In this document: piece after piece, positions 11,879 to 27,059 of the stretch
How the letters are laid out: every line of letters starts with the position of its first letter
How positions within the stretch are numbered: position 1 is the stretch's first letter
Origin: Umbelopsis isabellina
Taxonomy: Eukaryota > Mucoromycota > Umbelopsidomycetes > Umbelopsidales > Umbelopsidaceae
Assembly: GCA_016758905.1 (NCBI GenBank)
Contig: JAEPQZ010000011.1
Coordinates: 434,001 to 498,000, forward strand
DNA: 64,000 nt
Direction of reading: 5' to 3'
Notes under the pieces: generated by a model
The model's database searches: none
What the model was told of the DNA's origin: nothing
Seen by the model: the letters and a program-made list of their open reading frames with translations, nothing else
Translations under genes and position numbers: made by a program

Positions 11879-12974
11879 ATCTCACTATCTAAAGAGACAA
11901 TATGGGGGCATATAGCGACTTATATAGTGAGCTTGACGAGCCTAATGACATTTGAACGTATTGTTCAACTCTTCCGGATAGTGCAGTACATTGGCTCCCG
12001 TGACCCAAGCGATTCCGAATCTCATCTCGGGACCGGATTTCTGACCCAAAATTTTTCTTTCGCACCAAAAGACTTGCCCAGAAATATTGCCTCCCACAAG
12101 TTTTTGGGGTAAGAAAGGCGGTTCAGGGGCTGGAAAATCTTTTATTATTTCCAGAAACCTGTCAATCTGACATATTGCGTGTGTTCGATTGGCTTCAGCC
12201 TCCCGCACTGATAACTTTCAATAGTTATGATCCCGCGGACAGTTTACTTTACTCTGACACATGCGGGAAATCTCACACAAGACAAAAAATTAATGAGTAA
12301 TTTACTGATTTTCACAAGCAGTTCCGATTTTAGAGATGAAGACGCCTTGTTAACGTTTGAGCCGAATACCATGCTGGTTATCATGCGAGTTTTCCACATA
12401 AGATAACATGGTAATAAACATAAGCCAAAAAGTCATGCTGTTGACAGCAAGATGAAATCTTCAGATCGTATTGATGAGCATAGCTTGTTTATTACACAAA
12501 ATACCGAATGCAATTCGTTTTTCTTGTTTTTGTTTTCTCAAAGTTTTCACGCCTCGGCGAGAGTGATAAAATATGGTAAAAATCGACATTCTGTTACAAC
12601 AAGCGCACGAGGAATACTCAAAGGGGCCAACTACTTTGCATGCCCTCACCTGAATTTATCAGGCAGATTGCCATATTTTGACGATTTGCACAAAACAGAA
12701 TTTCAGATGTTTGCCGACGTCGTGATGGCTAGTATTATTATTTTTCCCCTTGCATATATCTAGCAAAATTTTTGAGCATCAATAAAGCTATTTACATCAT
12801 TCAATCTCGCCAGCCCCTAGCAAAACTCGAGTTAACATAGCAACGCTGCTAAAGCAAGCATAAGATAAATATCTTATTGAATTTCTAGACACTATTACAT
12901 CTTTGTCGATATTCAGGAACTGTTGTCAAAAAATTTGACGCACTCTTTTCTATATAACAACAAATAAATCTGAT
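11879..12974. other. Intergenic, no gene supported
   Basis: Upstream flank of the NADH dehydrogenase gene. Open frames of up to about 100 codons occur on both strands but none shows a recognisable domain or splice-supported extension. Confidence 0.4.
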
Positions 12975-13580
12975 TGATGTTGTCATCGAGTCTGTCCCCA
13001 TGAAGCTCCGTGCGTGCGCAAGCAATCTGCAGGCGCGCTGACCTACATTCGTACCACTGACTCCACGTCGTACAATTATGTTGCAACTCTGTTTTTGGTC
13101 TATACCCATTTCGATTCGTCCAAATCTATTAACCCTGAATTTGTGCATCGGCTTTTCAACGATGGAGATTTGGTATGCCAGATCGGGCTACCTAAGGATC
13201 AGCGAAATCGACGTTCGCACTCTGATGTCTTCCCTATGGCGTTGATGGACCTCTCAACCTGCACTGACTCATTTTCTTTCGCCGTTTGCGAAATTAATGA
13301 AAGTTTCTGAATATACTATTTATCACAATAGTCTTTTTGGAGAAATCAATTTTTATGTCTTCTGCTTTGTCATTGAAAAAGGCATGTCTGTGTTGCGATC
13401 GACAACATTGAACAGATGCCGATGGTTTATTATTATCAAGGGGTGCTCAACTACGTCCCTTGGAACGAACCACGCGCTCAGCACATGGTCATTGTTGCAA
13501 GAGGCGACCTGTCAATTTTGCAGCAAATAATAAATAGGACGTCCAATTTTTTCGCGAACGTCTCACTGCAAACAACTTGA
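12975..13580 (+). pseudogene. Protein-like open frames without a start, possible host gene relic
   Basis: Two neighbouring plus-strand frames look protein-like. The first is open from about 12978 to 13310 and includes FVHRLFNDGDLVCQIGLP and DSFSFAVCEINESF. The second runs from about 13384 to 13580 and includes PMVYYYQGVLNYVPWNEPR and MVIVARGDLSILQQIINR. Neither has a convincing start codon and the splice needed to join them is unclear. The stretch looks richer in G and C than the flanks, as local coding regions are. I recognise no family. It may be a decayed host gene or part of an active gene whose other exons I could not place. Confidence 0.3.
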
Positions 13581-13654
13581 TCTCAACTCATTCCCACTTC
13601 ACTATAGTCACTTTTTGCCACAGGTGAGAAACTTTTTAAAGCAGCAACTGCTAC

Positions 13655-14003
13655 AAATATATATACGTGCAATTGATAAGTTCACTGACAGCTGTCAACC
13701 TATAATGTTTTTCACTTATCATTAGAGCTACTTAGGGTCGCCGCATAAGTGATTCCAGTCTTGCACTTCGCAATCATCTTGGTAAGTTACTCGTGTAGAA
13801 TATTCACGTTTTCGTTTAGAAATAGTAACCAACTCTAAAAATGCTGATATCGCAGCATTTAGCTACACACTCTACCCAAATCAGAAAAGGATAGCAATCG
13901 CCCAAACACATTCCATACATCCATAATCATAATGCCCCCGGATCGCCCAACTAAACCAGCACTGCCCAGACCTTACCCCAAGCCAATACCACGTCCAAAA
14001 TGA
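13655..14003 (+). CDS. Candidate micropeptide gene (23 residues, Pro-rich) with a leader intron
   Basis: A TATA-like AAATATATATAC lies at 13655-13666. Downstream is a canonical intron, 13782-13855 (GTAAGT donor, GCAG acceptor), then an A/C-rich leader without ATG and an ATG at 13932. The ORF 13932-14003 encodes MPPDRPTKPALPRPYPKPI plus four residues: ten prolines in 23, plus Lys and Arg. The leader composition (repeated CA and CCA runs just before ATG) is what highly expressed fungal genes often show. AATAATAATGAAA follows the stop at about 14010. There is no signal peptide. A short uORF may exist near 13706. It could instead be a non-coding spliced RNA. Confidence 0.35.
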
Positions 14004-15192
14004 TACCCAATAATAATGAAACAAATCATCTGCAGCATAGTCATGAAGTGCTTGTCGCTTTCTATTTTGCTTGGACTTTAGCTATTTTCCACAATGTTAA
14101 CGGATTCAGAGTATCAGAATACTCGCAATGGTCATGACCTAGCATCGATCTGTTCTCATCCTTATGTTTCTCGTTTCTTTCCAAAAAGTACATAATAATA
14201 CAACATCAGCTGTCTGTCAAGCATAATTTCTTATCCTGCCGATCTTGTCTCGTTAACAACAGAAATACTGAGTAGATCATTAACTATTATAGCATGTCAA
14301 ATCATGAAAGTGATACTTAAATGACTTTCGGCGCTTGACTTCCATATGGGCTACGCCGGCCGAAAAAAGTATCCGCGCGACAACAGTTTCTTTAATACAC
14401 ACGGCTAAATATGACAGCTGAGACCGTGAAATGACTGGTTTGACATACGGCTGATTTCAAGTGTTGTGAGCAAAATGGATCGCGTCAAACAAATATGTCT
14501 TATTTGGAAGCAGCGTAATCGTGAATACTGCCAAAAAGGCACCAATGGTTTCGATCCTAATATATTTTTTCGCCATCCGTTCGCCACGCCTAGCTTCCTA
14601 CTTTACATATGCGCCATACAATTAATTTCTGTGACTATCATGGAGGCACTATTGTAAATTTCTACTTTGTGGAGATATACCAGTTTCATGCGTCTAAACA
14701 TATGCATCGTGAAACTCAGCCTGGATTCTAAGATGTTGGATCATGCACCCCCAGTTTTTTGTGATCAGGCAATTTACCAACCATGCAGACAAGTATATTA
14801 CAATGGCTCAGTGTGCATGACATATGCCATCTATCTTGGAACAGGTCATCAGGAACCAATGAATTACTCTGATATATTGTCCGTGCAGTCACTTATTGCC
14901 CAATATGTTAATGCAGGATATGTGGTACGTTTTGCCACTGCTTACGAAATTATCGCAATCGAACGTCCTCAGTATTTGGTACACTCCAGGATTTCACATC
15001 TTCGTTGCTAATGGGACAAGCTGTTATGTATTAATTCATTTTGAGCAGTATATGCAATATCCTGATATTCTTTCCATAAGATTTTCAGGAACAAAAGAGC
15101 ATAACGGTTCAGAGAATTTTTCAAATCACTATCTACAGACTTAAAAAAAAGGTTAGTTCTTGTTGAAAAAACTGTTATTGTGCTGGCGATAG
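14004..15192. other. Intergenic, one unexplained open frame
   Basis: Mostly AT-rich spacer before the SETD4-like stop. The plus-strand frame 14667-15011 includes QVYYNGSVCMTYAIYLGTG and could be an exon or relic, but I found no partner exon and no family match. Confidence 0.35.
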
Positions 15193-17111
15193 TTAACCTA
15201 CTTCAAGGTAAGTCAGAGCACGTTCTGACTGTTTGGAAGTATTGCGGCACATGTCAGTTAGCAGCTGTCCAACTTGTTTTTCAATGTCGCTGCTTATTAT
15301 ATCCTGGCTTCCCATCACCACACGCTCCCAAGCGGTACATTGTGCGCTATTAGCCGCCAGTATAAGCCTCAAAGCCGAAAGCGTACGAAAAGATATCTCA
15401 TCTTTTCGGATGGTATAGTCACTGTCAAAAAGTTGAGAATATGATCATAGACATGTAAGTATTGATTATGAAACAAAATTTCACCTATAGTAACTGAGTA
15501 TCAACCGTTAGGAAGTATAATTCTCAGACGGAACCGTCAATTACAACAGAATAACTTACCCAGTGTCCTGTAATAGTTTTATTTTCAGTGCTCCTAGTGT
15601 ACCAGATGCTCGTAGCCTGGACAGTAGTTTCTCCATCTGGTCATCGAGAGCAATAGCGCTATATGGATTACCCAGTACCACGAAGCCATATTCCTTAAGC
15701 AGAAATGCATTGTCATGTATTCCGTATTGGAAGAAAACCTATAATGTCGTAATAGGTAATAAGTCAAAGTAGCCAATCACTGATGAGTCCAAGCTAGGAA
15801 GTTTAGAATGCTCTACCTGTTGACCGCGGCGATATGGCATAAGAGTCCTGATATCAAAAGAATCGGTTTTGTAATTGTAACCACATTCAAACTGAGCGGC
15901 GGCTATTTCAGCATATTACTTTCGGTGCTTTGTTTACATATCAATCCATTACCTTCGCATCGCATTTGTGATTTAAGAAGTCAAGCATTGGCGCTAAAGC
16001 AATGTTACTTCCAGTGATAGACTTTTCCTCAGAACCTAAATGTATGCATCTGGTATTCACTGTATCGACCCCTGGTTTTAGCCACAAAGTATCCAAATTG
16101 TTGGATCGAGAAAATCATATTTACCGCATAACCACGCCCACTGATATTCCTGGTTAGTCAAATCTACGCCAGCATACGTCTTGGCTCTCTGCGGTATAGG
16201 CATCAGCACCATATCTTAGCTACCAATGCTCAGCTGAAGCATTCAATTTCGTATCCATTCACCTTCATATAACTAATCGTCCTTTGATAATCTGCGTCAA
16301 TTTTGGCCCTTTGTTCTCGAATCTCGCCTAATTTTATGTCATATGTTTCGATTATCAGTTACATTGATAAAGTGGCGCCTCGTTATACATTTATATATAC
16401 ATTTGATGTCTTATGTAACTAAAAAAATTACCCACCTTGCATATGGTGTGGTACTGCTGAATCTAGCACATCACTAGGATACGTGACAGGCATAGTATCA
16501 AAGTCTCTGGGTAATAATTTTACGTAGGGCCACCATGAGCTTTTTGTACCCTGACGTTTGAGATCACATATTTCAAGGACCAACAATTGATTGGCATCCA
16601 ATTGGTGACCTGCACCAAGCCTTTTTGCCACATCAGAAGCAGTAATCATGATGTTCCTCGGAACAGATACCAGCGTATCCCCAGGCTTCAAGTCTACTGT
16701 TGCCATCATGCCTAATTTAACGATAAAAAGATCATAAGAATATTGGTGATACGACAATCAACCGCTCATTAGAATATCTAATATACCTCTGCCAGTTTCT
16801 GAAATTAAGCATTGCAATTAGACAAGCTGTATCATTCATTATTATACTGCTATAGATAAAACAATGCCTCGAACCTTTAAATTCAGCCAATGTAATTTTT
16901 GACTTTGGATAGCCTCTCTCACGTAACCATATTCGAAACCTTTCAAAGTCTTCGTCATGTATAACTATAGAATTTCAGAATTACTACTTGACCCTTTTGG
17001 GAACTCACAATGCCTGATTCCTTTTAAACCTTTTCCATGATCTATGTCATCCAGGTGACTTCTATTTATTACTCTCAATCGAGCTGTCCGACCATGTCGT
17101 CGGCTGCTCAT
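15193..17111 (-). CDS. SETD4: SET-domain protein methyltransferase, SETD4-like
   Basis: A predicted protein-lysine methyltransferase using S-adenosylmethionine. Ten exons: 17009-17111, 16875-16964, 16787-16798, 16436-16711, 16263-16327, 16125-16188, 15953-16059, 15817-15891, 15560-15738 and 15193-15421, 399 residues with all phases closed. In order: basic N-terminus RRHGRTARLR; ETGRGMMATVDLKPGD, the GRG start of the SET fold; a long SET insert; WAWLCVNTRC; the core LDFLNHKCD (NHxC motif); and FFQYGIHDN with the active-site-type Tyr. The C-terminal part is helical and may be a Rubisco-LSMT-type substrate-binding region. VNTRC and APMLDFLNH point to SETD4 rather than SETD3 or SETD6. The 12-nt third exon encodes the ETGRG turn. 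The gene may have an in-frame earlier start at 17192. Confidence 0.82.
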
Positions 17112-17308
17112 GTTAAGATCAGCAATTGTATCTTTGGCCCAAGCAGTCCCCGACCCAAAAAAAATTCGCTTGCTCTGGCATAAAACTCCCAAACCAGGTA
17201 GGAGCTAAAATTTGGCGCTCGGCATATTTTTTTTTCTGTGCAAGCGACAAAATTGACTGTGAAGGCCCTTCTGCCTTGAGACACGACCCAAAACCCTGCT
17301 AATGAGTA
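17112..17308. promoter_or_regulatory. Shared divergent promoter, SETD4-like / PEHE gene
   Basis: Only 197 bp separate the two start codons. It contains TTTGGCGC at 17211-17218, an exact fit to the E2F consensus TTTSSCGC, and a T-run at 17227-17235. Functional use of the site is inferred. Confidence 0.45.
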
Positions 17309-18584
17309 ATGAGAATGCCAGGAGTCATGACTAGACGATCAGTGACACCCAAGCCCTCCGACACAAAGAAGCGAAAGCGCCAAGAATCACAGAAAAGAGA
17401 GATGCCTTCTCGTCATTCACTGCTGGCCGATGTGGCTATTGCAGATTTGGAAGAAGAGCTGACAAGTAAGGATTTCCAGGATTTGAAATATGATTGGCCA
17501 TGGATTGCATGACTATATGTGTAATGGCTGCAACCTGGCATTTGTATTAACAATAACTGAAGACTAACACGCAAATTTGCTTCACCGCTATCCTTCACCC
17601 CTGCGAATATTAGAAGCGTCGAAACGACAATTCAGTGGCAACACGACGTTACACGTATCGTCTGATCCAAATATCCTTAAAGGCTGTGATTTGTTCAACG
17701 ATTCTCTAGAAGATATTATTCCACAGTCAAAATCGGAGCTACAAAGTGATATTAAAGTGCCATCGTATAAACTGATCGATCACAAAATCCCGCCAGCCTC
17801 AAGGCGAACCATAAAAAATTTGGTCGTAAGTCAATTTCACCATTCATATCTTTTAGTGAGCATTGTAATGAAGTCTGTGGCTTATACTGCGTATTAGGTG
17901 AATGAAACTACGGATGATGAGACGTATTTGCGACGACATCGTAAGCATGAATTGGGGGAAAAGCGCGTCAAAAATCGGGAAAAAGAACAATTAAGATACG
18001 ATATGCATCAGCAAATTCGACATGTGGAACGATTAAAAAGCATGGATCGAACCAATCTGTTGGCTACCATATCCTCACAGCTACGTCGCGATGGCATAGG
18101 TGAGCTGGACGAAGCTGAAGTCAAATCTCTACATCAACGCATGATACGCGAAGCTGAGGAGCTATTGATGCGGTACGAAGCTCTTGGTTTGCTCAGTGGT
18201 AAACAGAAAATTGAGTATACCACCATTGCAACTCCAAAACACGAAGCGCATCGGTCCAATGATAGTAAAGCAGCCTTACCATCGTCTCCTCCTCCACCAT
18301 CATCACCTATTGCCCCTACAACATCTTTGGTAAAGCCTAAAGCTCAACCTAGAAAAAGGATAAAGCTAGCTGACAATGACGATAACACACAGGCCAGTTC
18401 ATCACAACCTGTTCGCGGAAAAAAGAAGAAATTGTCAGGGCCACAAAGTCAAGACAAGCCTGTCAAAGGTAGATCTAAAAAAGTCCCATTTGGCCAATCT
18501 TCACCAGCCATTTCACACCGCGAATTTTCATTGCCAGCTGCCGAGTTTGGAGAAATGATGCTCAAGCGCGGTCGAACGTCATAA
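17309..18584 (+). CDS. PEHE-domain protein, MSL1/KANSL1-like
   Basis: Three exons, 17309-17465, 17614-17825 and 17898-18584, give 351 residues. The N-terminus is basic (KKRKRQESQKR). Around residues 105-165 is IKVPSYKLIDHKIPP, a spacer, then DDETYLRRHRKHELGEKRVK. This matches the layout of the PEHE domain, which in animal MSL1 and KANSL1 proteins contacts MOF-type histone acetyltransferases. A helical stretch follows, then a Ser/Pro/Lys-rich basic tail with several nuclear-localisation-like runs (PRKRIKLA, GKKKKLSG). A nuclear chromatin role is inferred from the domain; the partner acetyltransferase is not in this window. It could be a different coiled-coil protein with chance similarity, but the two-part motif is specific. 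Confidence 0.65.
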
Positions 18585-18952
18585 CATTGGTATCGCACAA
18601 AAGCCTATCATTAAAGGTAACAGCCAGGTGCTAGCATGTAAAATAAGAACATAATTCGATAATATATACAGAACTTTTTAGCTGCCTTTCAGACTCATTG
18701 CATTCATAAACCTGCAGCCATTGCAAGTGAGCTACTATTTTAAAATAATAAATACCATTCCACTATTTATTACTAAAGTAGTTTCGGATAAAAAAAAAAG
18801 ATAATGATTGAAAAAACGAATGTAGTATATACAATTACTCGACTAAAGCAGAGCTCGGTAATTAGTTCAGTAGTAGCAGAATTGCTCTAGGTAAAATAGA
18901 ATGAATTGTAACACGCGATGTTACAACTCCTACTCGGTATGTCATCCCCTGC
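18585..18952. other. Convergent 3' flanks, no gene
   Basis: AT-rich DNA between two converging stop codons; likely 3'UTRs and polyadenylation sites of both genes. Confidence 0.6.
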
Positions 18953-20899
18953 TTAGGCTTGGAATCCACTGTCGTTGCGAAGAATATGATGAGGCTGTGC
19001 TCGCGACTGTGATTTTGCCAAATTCTTCAGTTCTTCACGCTTTGCTGACCAAGCCTTCAATAAAATTAAGGACAACACATATGAAAGGGTCATCATGGAG
19101 AAAGCTACAGCCACATTCATCATGAACATGCTGTCGACTTGGTTACGCATGAGCCAAGTCATAGTTCCAGAGTTGGAAGCCATGAAAAGAATACTTCCAC
19201 AAATTAGGGAAAATGCTCCCAAGGCTTCTGTAGGAGGGCGGGATGGCTCGTGCTGATTAGGACGGTTATTGTACAATGTGACATAGGTCAGCATGCGGCA
19301 TACCGCAGCAACTGATAACAACAATCCCCACATATAGTGAACATTGCTGGAGTATTCAGTATCTTGATGATGGTTACCCATGGAAATGCCAGTCATAAAC
19401 ACAGTCAGCGCCGGGATAGGATTAAGGGAGTAGGTTTGTTTTTGTTCTTGTCGGTGAGGTTCTTCGTGTCTGTCCGTATTATAAGCACGATAAATCAATC
19501 GTCGAAGAGCTCGGCTTTCTACCAAAATACCAGCTAAGCCGGCCCACCACCACATGAATGCCAAAGATGCATGCTCAAAATCTTTGTGCGTCCATTTTGA
19601 GTCCTGGCCAAAATGTTCCATCCAGGTATTGGTGATACCATAAATAAAGATAAGCCAACATTCAATCATTTCGAAACTGAATTTGCTTCCTTTGTCGACG
19701 CGGTTCCATGCCCATCCTAGATCAGCAAAAACACCAAGGTAGCGAGAGAATGTGATGATCCCATAAACGAAGAATATGCCGCCTTTAATCAAATGAGCAA
19801 TGCAACCCAAGACTTCCCAACCACTATACAAAACAAAGAAGAAAAAAACAGGGTAAAATGGTCAGACTCCGCTCTCGGTAGAAGCAACATCCCGGCCAGC
19901 CGAGTTTCGCCATTTCTGTAAATGCACGAAATTCGGAGATGGAAAAGCTGAATGACTTACCGGCACACTCCAGCATAAACCACCATACCACTAAGAGTTT
20001 GAATAAAGATGAGCAGTGGGATTATTCTTCCAGTGAGCAGATGTGCCCATCGACATACAGTGACAGTAAACGTATTGTGAGCAGTAGCAACAAAAGCGCG
20101 CTTAACAAAGGTGGGGATGAGTGGCTTGATGACATTGAAAGCGCGCATAACAATGGGTTGTTTTTCTTCAGGCTCATTGTAAATCACATCATCCTCTTCA
20201 AGATCAATAGGTGACATAACAATACCATCCTTTTGATAATCGAATTCAGTATCGTCATTCAGAGTATCTTCAGAGGTTTGGCTACGTTGGTGATGAGACT
20301 CAGTCGAGGACGATGATTCTGCACGGTTCACCAAATGCACGGTTTCCAGTCGGTCATAGTGAGCATCGCTTCGAGACCTTGCTACAGCATTTGCTATCTT
20401 TCTCACAATGCCTACCAGAACTTGAGCCCACAAGATAAGGAATAAGAACCAACCCATGGAATGGTGCACGTTACCAGCATAAAAATGGGGCACAGAATGT
20501 CCATAAAGCTTAGCAAAGAAGAAACCAACCAGGGCAGTAATGAACGCCAGAAACTGTGTAGGAACGTGAAGTGACGAGCGAGCGATACCAAAGGCAATAC
20601 CTGCATATGGCCCTGGTCAATAACCCCATCATATCTTTCAAGCTAATATGCTATCATTCTAGCTTTGTACACTTACCCATTGGCATAAGAATCCAGAAAG
20701 CAAGAACCATGAATGCAATGTGTGTATAAAGTAGACCTTTATTGTCCGGCAAGTCCCAATAAGACATTGGTTCGTCACCTGTGGCATTGAAAGCAGGTAG
20801 TCCTTCCATATGGCCGTGTTCATGTTGTGCTGCGGCAAGGTGAGTCAGACCCAGGCAACATGTCAACAGTGGTAATAATACGCTATATTGATACTGCAT
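18953..20899 (-). CDS. YTP1-like multispanning membrane protein
   Basis: Three exons, 20677-20899, 19961-20600 and 18953-19823, 577 residues. A cleavable-looking signal peptide (MQYQYSVLLPLLTCCLG, ending LAAAQ) precedes a His-rich HEHGHMEG stretch. Then come several membrane helices: an N-terminal set (LLYTHIAFMVLAFWILMPMG and VHHSMGWFLFLILWAQVL) of the DUF2427/cytochrome b561-like type, an acidic cytosolic loop (about residues 150-200), and a C-terminal set with His residues (TWMEHFGQDSKWTHKDFEHA) typical of the fungal Ytp1 domain. Function of Ytp1 proteins is unknown; a haem or metal role is suggested only by the paired His in membrane segments. The start was taken at the ATG opening the signal peptide. 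Confidence 0.82.
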
Positions 20900-22249
20900 C
20901 GTCAACGATGGTACAATTCAATTAGTGTCTGATAAAAGAGATGGTATGAATTGAGAGAAAGAGAAATAAGAAATAAGGAAAACAAAAGATTTTCGACATC
21001 TTCGGATTTATATGTTTGCATGTACAATGCCGCTTTTCCAATCTACCATGCATTTGTAATCGTTTCGGTATTTTATGTCTTGGTTCAAAATTTTACCCAA
21101 TAATTTTTTTTATTTGACCATATGTTTCATGAATACCTTTGCGATTGTTTGAAAGATAATAAAGTTGCATTTTGGCCACTTCGCTCAGTGTTGGCGTTAG
21201 AACATCAACATTGAAATGATCATGCATTCCAAAAACTTCTGTAGTATTTTATAATAATATGAAACGGCAATTAGAATAAACATCAGGGTTTGTTACTCAT
21301 GATTTTTTTTTTTTTTTTGGCTGTTGTTCTTTTTGGTAACGACGGCAAAACAATTTTTGCCTCGAGTGGCAATTGCATGCAAGGAGTGGGTTGATGAGCA
21401 ACCGGCACCTATATCCTCCGCTATTTGTACCAGCTTTCACACACATGATACCCACCAACATTAGTTGTTTTCTAGCTCACTATGCCATTACTGACTAGTT
21501 CAAGTTCAGCTTGGCTACGGTTTTAACCATTGTTTCGGTGCATCCTAAATTACCGAAAATATACATGTCTGTATTCCAGAATCTCCATGTTACAGAGAAT
21601 TGCATGAGAAATATCCATCTGATCACCTAGAAATTTTCATTTCTTACTGATCATCAGTTCCCCCCTATTATTATCATTGCAACGTTTAGACTTCTCTCCT
21701 AATCACGTTATTGTCTTGTGAAGTAGGGTGGCGTCTTGTTCATCCTTACTCCCCACTGGCACATGCAACTTCTATTCATTTTGGCGGGCCGGGTTTATCC
21801 GCCGTCAGAGGGAGACGTTGACAGGAACTTCCTTATCCTCGCCGGTAAGAAAGTTCGGTCATTGTTTATCCGTTGAGCGATCCCCTTTCCTGCCTATGCT
21901 AAGAGCTGTGTTGACTCCGCGCGAACTGTCACTTATTCCGGGTTACGGTTTTTTTTTTCTTTAACATACTGAGTTTTTTTAAATTTTGCCCGCCAGGAAG
22001 AAAAAAAGTTCATGTGTTTCCTGGTTCTTTTTTGTGTAGGGCTCTATTTCATACATTTAAAGCAAAAAAAAAAGCAATTACTACGTATATAGTAGGGTGT
22101 ATATGATACAGCTGAAAAAATCGTAGATGCGCCAGTTGCACAAAATAGTATCGAATGGTAGCCTCATGTATTGCCCATTTGACCGTCTGACGTTTTTTCG
22201 GGGAGTACAAGAGTATAGAAATTATGGAAATCTCATCTGCCAAAATAGT
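20900..22249. other. Intergenic, no gene supported
   Basis: Upstream flank of the YTP1-like gene and 3' flank of the kinesin gene. It holds a 16-nt T-run near 21304-21319 and a purine-rich leader at 20940-20990. The 78-codon frame at 21728-21964 has no recognisable product. Confidence 0.5.
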
Positions 22250-24985
<2,736 letters not shown>

Positions 24986-25291
24986 GTACAAATGGGATGA
25001 GGTGCAAATAAACAGTCAACAGCCCTGTGTCCAAGATGCTTTCTGCACAAGGTGCTACTTTTCTTTTCTGGGACGCGCGCATAGTCAACAGTCACACGGA
25101 CGCGTCTTTGACAGTTTTAATTCTTTTCAGAAAATTTCAGTCAGTGTATTGAGTATGAGTTTTATTTATGTTACAGTTTGTAGCTTTTACAAGTTACTAA
25201 GTGAATTAAAATGAAAATGACTTTTTAACCATTGAATGAGCAAATAATTTCCCCATTACTAGTCAATTTTCAAGGATGCTACACTACTATT
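24986..25291. other. Spacer, no gene
   Basis: 5' flank of the kinesin gene and 3' flank of the HPPD gene. Nothing beyond likely promoter and terminator sequence is seen. Confidence 0.5.
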
Positions 25292-26675
<1,384 letters not shown>

Positions 26676-27059
26676 TGTTACGAAAGATTATGATAAGGGG
26701 AGCGAGTGTCAAAATGCAATTGAGGTTTTTATAAGCAACGACGACAATGAAATTTTCGTGGGAAACTTGATGCAAATTGTCAACTAGCCCGCTTAGAATT
26801 TTCTTCCGGAGTGTATTTATTTTGGCAGTAACATTTCTAATCCGTTTTATTAGACAGATGACCAGCAATTCTGCCTTAAAAAAAGCGAGACAATTCGACT
26901 ATCCATAATAATAGGGAAGCATACCGTTCTCAAAATATCTTATGTCTACAACAATGTTGAAGAACAAGCTATTAAAGGATGATGGGGAACTCTCCGCTTG
27001 TTTAACAACAGACACCTAAGCCTGGAGAATTACCAAAAAGGCGAAATTCGGCTAATAGT
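26676..27059. other. Spacer, no gene
   Basis: 5' flank of the HPPD gene and 3' flank of MED18; no coding frame of note. Confidence 0.5.

Noticed and set aside
21304-21319. Poly-T run, and a similar run at about 53012-53026
   Set aside because: Simple mononucleotide tracts; the second is the pyrimidine tract of an intron. No retroposon target duplications were seen.
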